Shown here one piece after another: positions 5,637-10,943 of a stretch of 10,943 nt of DNA. Within the stretch, counting starts at the first letter, position 1. Each line of letters begins with the position of its first letter. The stretch spans positions 1-10,943 of the forward strand of contig JAISCO010000352.1 of NCBI GenBank assembly GCA_031265535.1. Reading direction: 5' to 3'. The notes under the pieces are model-generated. The model searched no databases and was not told where the DNA came from. It saw nothing but the letters and a program-made list of their open reading frames with translations. Position numbers and translations under genes: made by a program. Source of the stretch: Spirochaetaceae bacterium. Its GTDB lineage: Bacteria; Spirochaetota; Spirochaetia; Treponematales; Breznakiellaceae.

Positions 5637-6585
5637 CGGCGGCGCGACCTTTGACGAGGCGGTAAAGCTGGCGGAAGCCGGGGTGGACAGGGCGCTTTCA
5701 TCTTCGCCCCCTGTAATACGCGAATATACCGGCCATTTGAAGGCTTCCCGCGGTAAATTTATCCGCGCGATCTCGCTGCTTTCCTGTGCCGAAAACAGTG
5801 AAGGACAGATTAGCGCCGATGCGGTCAGTTTTGCCGCCGCGATTGAGCTTTTGCACCTTGCCACCCTGGTTCACGATGACGTTATTGACGATGCGGACAA
5901 ACGCAGGGGCGTGATAACGCTGCAAAAGAAGTATGGGAAGAAAAACGCGGTCATCTGCGGGGACTACCTTCTTTGCGCCGCGCTTAAAACAGCCTCCGCG
6001 GTTTCCGATAGAAAGAGGTATTTGAATATCGACATACCCGATTACATGAGCAGAGTCTGCCTTGGCGAATTGCGCCAGAATATCAACATTGGAAACTTTG
6101 ACTTGTCGACTTACGGATACATGAAAATCATATTGGGCAAAACTGCGGCGCTTTTTGAAGCCTCTTTTTTCATGGGGGCGGTGATCTGCGGAGCAAATGA
6201 CGCTGATTTAAAAAAATATACACGGCTGGGGCGCTTTACCGGCATGATTTTTCAGCTTACCGATGACTGCATGGACTATGAAATGCCGGAAGGCGGCGCA
6301 AAAAAGCCTGTGCGGTCGGATTACGAACAGGGAGTTATCACCCTGCCTCTGATATACGCCCTTGAAAACACGGCGGGCTTTAAGGACGCGGTAAGGGAAG
6401 GCAAAATTCCAAAAAGCGAGGTATGCGCGGCGCTTAAAAGTTCCGGCGGTCTTGATTTTACCCGCTCGGTGTCGGCGAAATACCGCGAAAAAGCCATGCG
6501 CCTGATAGACGCGCTTCTACTCACCGATTGTAAAAGAGCAAGATTGCTTTCAATTTTGGATAAGGCTTACGCCAGAAAGGAATGA
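5629..6585 (+). CDS. Trans-polyprenyl diphosphate synthase
   Basis: This 318-residue enzyme adds isopentenyl diphosphate units to an allylic primer to build an all-trans isoprenoid chain, here most likely a quinone side chain. The first Asp-rich motif is HDDVIDDADKRRG (DDVID, residues 83-87) and the second is TDDCMDY (DDCMD, 212-216), followed by the family's Y-x-x-G-x-x-T-L-P pattern at 232-240. The N-terminal substrate motif is degenerate, RGKFIRA where G-G-K-R-x-R-P is usual. Chain length cannot be read reliably. The ATG at 5629 lies inside the end of ndh (8-base overlap), suggesting translational coupling; a TTG at 5605 would add eight residues. Its place between ndh and a UbiA-type gene favours a quinone role over carotenoid or cell-wall lipid synthesis. 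Confidence 0.88.
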   Translation: MIDGGATFDEAVKLAEAGVDRALSSSPPVIREYTGHLKASRGKFIRAISLLSCAENSEGQISADAVSFAAAIELLHLATLVHDDVIDDADKRRGVITLQKKYGKKNAVICGDYLLCAALKTASAVSDRKRYLNIDIPDYMSRVCLGELRQNINIGNFDLSTYGYMKIILGKTAALFEASFFMGAVICGANDADLKKYTRLGRFTGMIFQLTDDCMDYEMPEGGAKKPVRSDYEQGVITLPLIYALENTAGFKDAVREGKIPKSEVCAALKSSGGLDFTRSVSAKYREKAMRLIDALLLTDCKRARLLSILDKAYARKE

Positions 6586-6592
6586 TACCGGC

Positions 6593-7501
6593 ATGATAAA
6601 AAAGTTTTTAAGCTATGTTGAGATTACCACAAAAATTACGAGCGTTTTCGCTTTTTTGATGACGCTTGCGTATCTTTTTTACACCGGCCGGCCGGTAAAC
6701 GTAAGGCTTACCGTAATTTTTTTCGCCGCCATGTTTTTGTTTGATTTGACGACCACCGCTATCAATAATTACATTGATACAAAAACCAACCGTCAGCAGC
6801 TCCAGTTTTCAAGGAGCGCCGCGCTTGTTATTATATATATTTTATTTGCGCTAAGCGCGGCATTGGGGCTGTATCTGGCGTATCTGACGGATATTGTCGT
6901 TTTGCTTCTTGGCGCGCTTTGTTTTGTGTGCGGGGTTTTATACACCTACGGCCCCGTTCCAATTTCAAGGCAGCCTTTGGGCGAGTTTTTTTCGGGCTCG
7001 TTCTATGGTTTTTTTATCCCGTTCCTGCTGTTGTATATCAATATGCCGCGGGGAACATACCTCACATTAAATCTCCGGCTTGAAAGTATAACATTAACTC
7101 TTAAAACCGCGCCGCTTTTATGCGTTTTTCTGCTCGCGTTGCCGCCGTTTTGTACAACCGCCAATATCATGCTTGCCAACAATATCTGCGATTTGCAAAA
7201 GGACGCCGCCGTAGGCCGCCATACTTTGCCCTATTATTTAGGCGCTAAAATATCCCTGTATCTGTTTGCCGCCCTGTATTACGCAGTTTACGCCGCGGTA
7301 ACGTTAATGGTACTATTAAAAATACTGCACCCCGTTTGCCTGCTGTTTTGGCTGTCGATAATACCGGCGCAAAAAAATATCAGCGTGTTCTTCAAAAAGC
7401 AGGAAAAGTCGGAAACCTTTATCACGTCGATTAAGAACTATGTTATCATAATGGGCGGCATAAGCGCTCTGATTTTCATAAGCGCGCTAATCCGCGTATA
7501 A
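6593..7501 (+). CDS. UbiA-family prenyltransferase, MenA-like
   Basis: This 302-residue integral membrane protein, with about eight or nine hydrophobic helices, belongs to the superfamily that joins a polyprenyl chain to an aromatic ring. The second Asp motif is clear: ANNICDLQKDAAVGRHTLP (residues 195-213, D200 and D204). YTYGPVPISRQPLGE (117-131) resembles the MenA signature, so menaquinone-type chemistry is more likely than ubiquinone. The first motif is unusual: NNYIDTKTN (58-66) where N-D-x-x-D is normal, so two of the usual acidic positions are Asn. The start follows the previous stop by 7 bases, with AAAGGA nine bases ahead. With the upstream synthase it would build and attach the quinone tail. 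The ring acceptor is unknown and no other menaquinone genes are in view. Confidence 0.82.
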   Translation: MIKKFLSYVEITTKITSVFAFLMTLAYLFYTGRPVNVRLTVIFFAAMFLFDLTTTAINNYIDTKTNRQQLQFSRSAALVIIYILFALSAALGLYLAYLTDIVVLLLGALCFVCGVLYTYGPVPISRQPLGEFFSGSFYGFFIPFLLLYINMPRGTYLTLNLRLESITLTLKTAPLLCVFLLALPPFCTTANIMLANNICDLQKDAAVGRHTLPYYLGAKISLYLFAALYYAVYAAVTLMVLLKILHPVCLLFWLSIIPAQKNISVFFKKQEKSETFITSIKNYVIIMGGISALIFISALIRV

Positions 7502-7524
7502 CGCTGCCTCCAGCCGCGTGGGCA

Positions 7525-7570
7525 ACGCCCTTTCCGGACCAAAGGCGGGGCGTAAAACCCGTTAGCGGGT
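7525..7570 (+). terminator. Paired hairpins after the quinone operon, possible terminator
   Basis: ACGCCC (7525-7530) pairs with GGGCGT (7548-7553), with TTT/AAA pairing inside. A second hairpin, ACCCG-TTAG-CGGGT, follows at 7557-7570. Neither has a T-run, so termination here is only a guess; a processing or stability element is equally possible. Confidence 0.3.
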
Positions 7571-7607
7571 GCCAAACTGCGAATCGCTGGTGAATATGCG
7601 ATATGTT

Positions 7608-7636
7608 TTGACATAAACTTCGTTTATCGCTATAAT
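7608..7636 (+). promoter_or_regulatory. Consensus promoter of yedE with a palindrome in the spacer
   Basis: TTGACA (7608-7613) and TATAAT (7631-7636) are both perfect sigma-70 hexamers separated by 17 bases, ahead of yedE by 31 bases. The spacer holds the inverted repeat ATAAACTTCGTTTAT (7613-7627), six-base arms around TTC, overlapping the last base of the -35. A perfect promoter with a palindrome between its hexamers suggests strong expression held down by a repressor. Confidence 0.8.
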
Positions 7637-7667
7637 GTACTACAAAATTCATTTTCAAGGAGTGTTT

Positions 7668-8762
7668 ATGTCTGCTAATGTAAAAACTGATCGTACATGG
7701 CTCATCGTAACCGGCGTGGTTATAGGCGCGGCGGCTATCGTTCTTATGACGCTGGGGAATCCTGCAAATATGGGGGTATGCGTCGCCTGCTTTATCCGCG
7801 ATGTTGCGGGAGCGCTTGGGCTGGACGGCGCGGCGACCGTCCAGTACATCAGGCCGGAAATCGCCGGTTTCATTCTGGGCGCGTTTTTGCTTGCCCTAGC
7901 GCGGCGCGAATGGACGCCGGTACAGGTTTCAGGAAGTCCGCTAATCCGCTTTACCATCGCGTTTTTCATCATGATAGGCTGTCTTGTCTTTCTTGGTTGT
8001 CCGCTGCGTATGGCGCTCCGTATCGGAGCTGGCGACTTTAACGCCATAGTGGGGCTTGCGGGTTTCTTTGCCGGAACCGGAGCCGGAGCGTTTGCCCTGA
8101 AAAAAGGCTTCAGCCTCGAAAGCGCGGAGAAACCGGATACCGGACGTTCCGCTGCCGCCGGACTAAACGCCATCCTCATGCCGGCGTTTGCGGTTCTGTT
8201 GCTCGTATTCCTTGCCGTAAAACCGGCGTTCATCAAATTCAGCGTGGAGGGCCCCGGCTCGATGCATGCGCCTGTCGCCGCCGCGCTGGTTACAGCCGTC
8301 ATCATCGGCGCCCTCTGCTTTCAAAGCAACTTTTGCATAGCGGGCGGCTTCCGCGATCTATTCCTGCTGAAGAAAGGCTGGTCATTCGCATCCTACATCG
8401 TGGTAATCGTGGCCGCGTTTGCGGGCAGCCTTATCGTCGGGAAATTCAAGCCGGGGTTCGCCGGACAGCCAATCGCGCACACGCAGGCGCTGTGGAATTT
8501 CCTTGGCATGGTTCTTGTCGGTTTCGGCTCCGTGCTGGTAGGCGGCTGCCCGCTGCGCCAGCTTATCAAGGCGGGTCAGGGCGATGCCAATGCGGGTATA
8601 TGCGTACTGGCGTTCATCGCGGCGGGCGCGACCGCGCATAATTTTGGCATTGCGGCATCCCCTGCCGGCGTGCCATTCAACGGACGGATTGCCGTAATCG
8701 CCGGTATTGCGTTAACCGCGGTTTTTGCGTCGCTGTGCCGGACCAAATCCGCCGCGGCGTGA
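7668..8762 (+). CDS. yedE: YedE-type selenium-metabolism membrane transporter
   Basis: This 364-residue polytopic protein of the YeeE/YedE family imports sulfur or selenium compounds across the inner membrane. It is an internal duplication: NPANMGVCVACFIRD (31-45) and GCPLRMALRIGAGD (110-123) in the first half match NFCIAGGFRD (221-230) and GCPLRQLIKAGQGD (293-306) in the second. The Cys residues at 38, 41, 111, 223 and 294 are candidates for handing over the chalcogen. The N-P-x-N-M-G-x-C-V-A-C-F-I-R-D stretch and the VQYIRPEI that follows are typical of the selenium-linked YedE subgroup. The frame extends upstream to 7635, but the ATG at 7668 has AAGGAG five bases ahead. The stop overlaps the next gene (GTGA). 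The substrate is inferred from family and neighbour, not shown. Confidence 0.88.
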   Translation: MSANVKTDRTWLIVTGVVIGAAAIVLMTLGNPANMGVCVACFIRDVAGALGLDGAATVQYIRPEIAGFILGAFLLALARREWTPVQVSGSPLIRFTIAFFIMIGCLVFLGCPLRMALRIGAGDFNAIVGLAGFFAGTGAGAFALKKGFSLESAEKPDTGRSAAAGLNAILMPAFAVLLLVFLAVKPAFIKFSVEGPGSMHAPVAAALVTAVIIGALCFQSNFCIAGGFRDLFLLKKGWSFASYIVVIVAAFAGSLIVGKFKPGFAGQPIAHTQALWNFLGMVLVGFGSVLVGGCPLRQLIKAGQGDANAGICVLAFIAAGATAHNFGIAASPAGVPFNGRIAVIAGIALTAVFASLCRTKSAAA

Positions 8763-8980
8763 AGTTCATCGTAACGTTTGACGATGTTTCAGGCTCTATT
8801 CTTGCCGAACGGGCGCTGAAACATCTGTCTTACCCGTGCACGATTGACACGGCCCCGCGCAGCTTAGGCGCATCCTGCGTCTACATAATCCGCGCCGAAG
8901 CGCAAACACAGCAAGAGTTGGAGGGCGTTCTTAACGGTGCGGAAATCAGTTGGGCAAAGATAATAGAACAGGCCGAATGA
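8759..8980 (+). CDS. DUF3343 putative Se/S carrier protein
   Basis: This 73-residue cytoplasmic protein resembles the DUF3343 family, described as putative selenium/sulfur carriers and often encoded beside yedE. It begins KFIVTFDDVSGSILAERALK (residues 2-21) and carries the family core APRSLGASC (32-40). Cys40 is the expected carrier residue; relatives usually read S-C-G, here S-C-V. A second Cys is at 27. It starts at the GTG overlapping the yedE stop by four bases, so the two are translated together. An in-frame GTG at 8735 would add eight residues lying inside yedE and is less likely. A TusA/YedF-type partner, common in such clusters, is absent from the window. Confidence 0.78.
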   Translation: MKFIVTFDDVSGSILAERALKHLSYPCTIDTAPRSLGASCVYIIRAEAQTQQELEGVLNGAEISWAKIIEQAE

Positions 8981-8993
8981 CCGCAGTGGCGGA

Positions 8994-9380
8994 CTAACCC
9001 TTCCTGATATATAGAGGTATGGAACCGGCTTCCTTGTCGTCGACGTAAAAGATGAAGTTGATCACGCCGGACGCGCCGAACTTTAGATTGGTGATGTTAA
9101 AGACAAGGTGAGATACCGCCGTCGCGTTGCCTACCCCTTTCACGTTTATGGTGCCGGAGATTGGCGGCGTACAGGCCTCGCCGTCCAGATTGCGGCTTTC
9201 TACGCGGAATGTGTGCTCGTTGAACTCGCCGATGTTGAAGCGCAGGCGTATCACGACCGAAAGCTGCTGGTGAACGCACGGAAATGAACGGGTGATTATC
9301 GTGTCAAACGTACCGACTACCGTAAGTTTCCCGCCGACCTCCTGAGCAAAATCGCAAAGCGTAAATACTTCTATCTTCAT
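8994..9380 (-). CDS. Small DUF6941-like conserved protein
   Basis: This 128-residue soluble protein is rich in beta-strand patterns and has no signal peptide or membrane segment. The opening IEVFTLCDFAQEVGGKLTVV (residues 3-22) followed by GTFDTI, and the end EAGSIPLYIRKG, resemble the uncharacterised DUF6941 family, whose members are of this size. I know of no biochemical function. It starts 3 bases after ftsH, with GGGG in the ftsH tail as a ribosome site, so the two are very likely co-transcribed. It converges on the DUF3343 gene with a 13-base gap and no visible terminator. The family name is recalled from memory and is the weakest part of this entry. Confidence 0.65.
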   Translation of the reverse strand: MKIEVFTLCDFAQEVGGKLTVVGTFDTIITRSFPCVHQQLSVVIRLRFNIGEFNEHTFRVESRNLDGEACTPPISGTINVKGVGNATAVSHLVFNITNLKFGASGVINFIFYVDDKEAGSIPLYIRKG

Positions 9381-9383
9381 TGT

Positions 9384-10943
9384 CTAAATCCCCATTCCGG
9401 CGGCTTCCGTTTCCAGCGTTTCCGCATAAAGCCCGCCTGCCGCGCCGCTTCCCTCCAGCAGCGCCTTGAACTCTTTTTCGTCAAGCGTTTCCTTTTCCAG
9501 CAGCAGTTGCGCTATCCTGTCAAGCAGGTCCCTGTGGTTACGCAGTGCCGCCTTTGTGATGGAATAACGCCTGTCGATGATACCGGCAATCTCGTCGTCA
9601 ACATACTGCTGGGTGGTCTCGGAGTATTCGCGGTGAAAGGCCGGCTCCTGCGGACTGTTCCCCATCATACCCGCGCCGCGTGAGGTCAGCGCTACATTCC
9701 TGAAACGCTCGCTCATGCCGTAATCGGTTATTATTTTGCGGGCTATGTCAGTCGCCTTCGTGATGTCGTTTGCCGCTCCCGTCGATATTTCCCCAAAAAC
9801 CAGTTCCTCCGCGGCCCGCCCGCCGAGGAACACGTCTATCTTGCCCAGCAGCTCTTCTTTTGTCGACAGGTAGCGGTCCTCGACCGGCATATTCAGCGTA
9901 TAACCCAGCGCGCCAAAACCCCTCGGAATGATTGAGATTTTCTGTACCGGGTCGCTGCCGGGCGTGAACGCCGCTACGAGCGCGTGGCCTGTTTCGTGGA
10001 ACGCCACTATGCGCCGTTCTTCCGGCTTTATCACGCGGGTCTTTTTTTGCAGTCCGACGACCGTCTTTTCGATGGCTTCGCTAAAGTCTTGATGTTCGAC
10101 CGCCTGCCGTCCGGCGCGGACGGCAAGCAGGGCCGCCTCGTTCACGATGTTCGCCAGATCCGCTCCCACAAAACCGGATGTCCGGCGCGCGATGGCGGCC
10201 AAATCGACCGATTCGCCCAGTTTTACCGTTTTTGAATGGATTTTCAGTATCGCTTCGCGGCCAGACAGGTCGGGGCGGTCGACCAGCACCTGCCTGTCGA
10301 AGCGTCCGGGACGGAGCAGCGCCGGGTCAAGCACGTCCGGGCGGTTCGTGGCGGCCACGATGATAAGGCCGGACGTGCCGTCAAAGCCGTCCATCTCGAC
10401 CAGCAACTGGTTTAGGGTCTGTTCGCGCTCGTCGTTGCCGCCCGCGATGCTGTTGAGGCGGCTCTTGCCTATCGCGTCCAGTTCGTCGATGAATATGATG
10501 CAGGGGGCCTTGCTTCGCGCCTGCTTAAACAGGTCGCGCACACGCGCCGCGCCCACGCCGACAAACATCTCGACAAAGTCTGCGCCGCTCATGCGAAAGA
10601 AGGACACGCCCGCCTCGCCCGCCACGGCGCGGGCCAGCAGTGTCTTGCCTGTGCCGGGCGGCCCCACCAGCAGCACGCCCTTGGGTATCTTTCCGCCGAT
10701 GTCGGTGTACTTTTTCGGGCTTTTCAGGAAGTCTACCACTTCGACCAGTTCTTCTTTCGCCTCGTCAACGCCGGCCACGTCCGCAAAACGTGTGGTAATG
10801 TCGCCTTCCGCCACGATTACCGCCCGATTCTGCCCGACGGACAGCACGTTTCCGCCCAAATTTCCCATCCTTTTCATCAAAAAACGCCAGATAAAAAAGA
10901 AAAACGCTATCGGCAGCACCCAATTGAATATTATGTTGAGTAT
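9384..10943 (-). CDS. ftsH: ATP-dependent zinc metalloprotease FtsH (5' end outside window)
   Basis: FtsH is a membrane-bound hexameric AAA+ protease that degrades unassembled membrane proteins and short-lived regulators. The frame is open to the right edge, so the first membrane helix and periplasmic domain are missing from view; 519 codons remain. Visible order: the second membrane helix (residues 1-25), Walker A GPPGTGKT (94-101), Walker B IIFIDELDAIG (149-159), second region of homology ATNRPDVLDPALLRPGRFDRQ, zinc site HETGH (316-320), and the third zinc ligand in AANDITKATD (Asp393). The zinc motif reads HETGH where HEAGH is more usual, a conservative change. The C-terminal helical region is complete, ending EAAGMGI. 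Full-length FtsH is usually 600-650 residues, so about 100 residues are missing. Confidence 0.96.
   Translation of the reverse strand: MLNIIFNWVLPIAFFFFIWRFLMKRMGNLGGNVLSVGQNRAVIVAEGDITTRFADVAGVDEAKEELVEVVDFLKSPKKYTDIGGKIPKGVLLVGPPGTGKTLLARAVAGEAGVSFFRMSGADFVEMFVGVGAARVRDLFKQARSKAPCIIFIDELDAIGKSRLNSIAGGNDEREQTLNQLLVEMDGFDGTSGLIIVAATNRPDVLDPALLRPGRFDRQVLVDRPDLSGREAILKIHSKTVKLGESVDLAAIARRTSGFVGADLANIVNEAALLAVRAGRQAVEHQDFSEAIEKTVVGLQKKTRVIKPEERRIVAFHETGHALVAAFTPGSDPVQKISIIPRGFGALGYTLNMPVEDRYLSTKEELLGKIDVFLGGRAAEELVFGEISTGAANDITKATDIARKIITDYGMSERFRNVALTSRGAGMMGNSPQEPAFHREYSETTQQYVDDEIAGIIDRRYSITKAALRNHRDLLDRIAQLLLEKETLDEKEFKALLEGSGAAGGLYAETLETEAAGMGI

Noticed and set aside
7655..8305. 216-codon minus-strand frame opposite yedE
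   Set aside because: It is a shadow of yedE with no ribosome site and a Pro/Ala/Arg-rich composition typical of antisense reading of GC-rich membrane-protein codons.

Overview
The window appears to join two unrelated kinds of DNA. Bases 1 to about 3190 look like part of an integron-type gene-cassette array: AT-rich genes, all read on the minus strand and each followed by a long, imperfectly palindromic, attC-like repeat whose ends read ATAAC and GTTAT. Bases 3600 to 10943 look like ordinary chromosome of roughly balanced base composition. No integrase is present. The cell is an anaerobic or microaerophilic bacterium with a quinone, a type II NADH dehydrogenase and selenium-related membrane transport. 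A spirochaete such as a Treponema would fit a chromosomal integron carrying toxin-antitoxin cassettes, but nothing here fixes the taxon.

Cassette region, read on the minus strand from high to low coordinates. First comes a shortened antitoxin-like gene (2907-3131), with what may be the last codons of a deleted PIN toxin just after it and an incomplete attC-like repeat (2738-2859). Next is a vapBC toxin-antitoxin pair with its own promoter and palindromic operator, followed by a complete 179-bp attC-like repeat (1821-1999). Then comes a membrane-anchored protein with a BamE/SmpA-like domain (1361-1792). The tail of that cassette is interrupted by an intact IS30-family element (189-1262), and a third attC-like repeat runs off the left edge. 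Removing the IS30 element and one AT duplication restores a near-palindromic target centred on GAATTC.

Bases 3190-3602 have no convincing gene. They hold two GC-rich hairpins, one of them a good intrinsic terminator.

Bases 3603-7501 are a tight three-gene plus-strand operon: an NADH:quinone oxidoreductase fused to a DoxX-type membrane domain, a trans-polyprenyl diphosphate synthase, and a UbiA/MenA-like prenyltransferase. Together they could make the isoprenoid tail of a quinone, attach it to the ring, and reduce the product with NADH. A short structured gap and a promoter with perfect -35 and -10 hexamers precede a second plus-strand operon: yedE, a selenium-metabolism-type membrane transporter, and a DUF3343 putative Se/S carrier overlapping it by 4 bases.

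Converging on it from the right, on the minus strand, are ftsH (its 5' end outside the window) and a small DUF6941-like protein 3 bases behind it.
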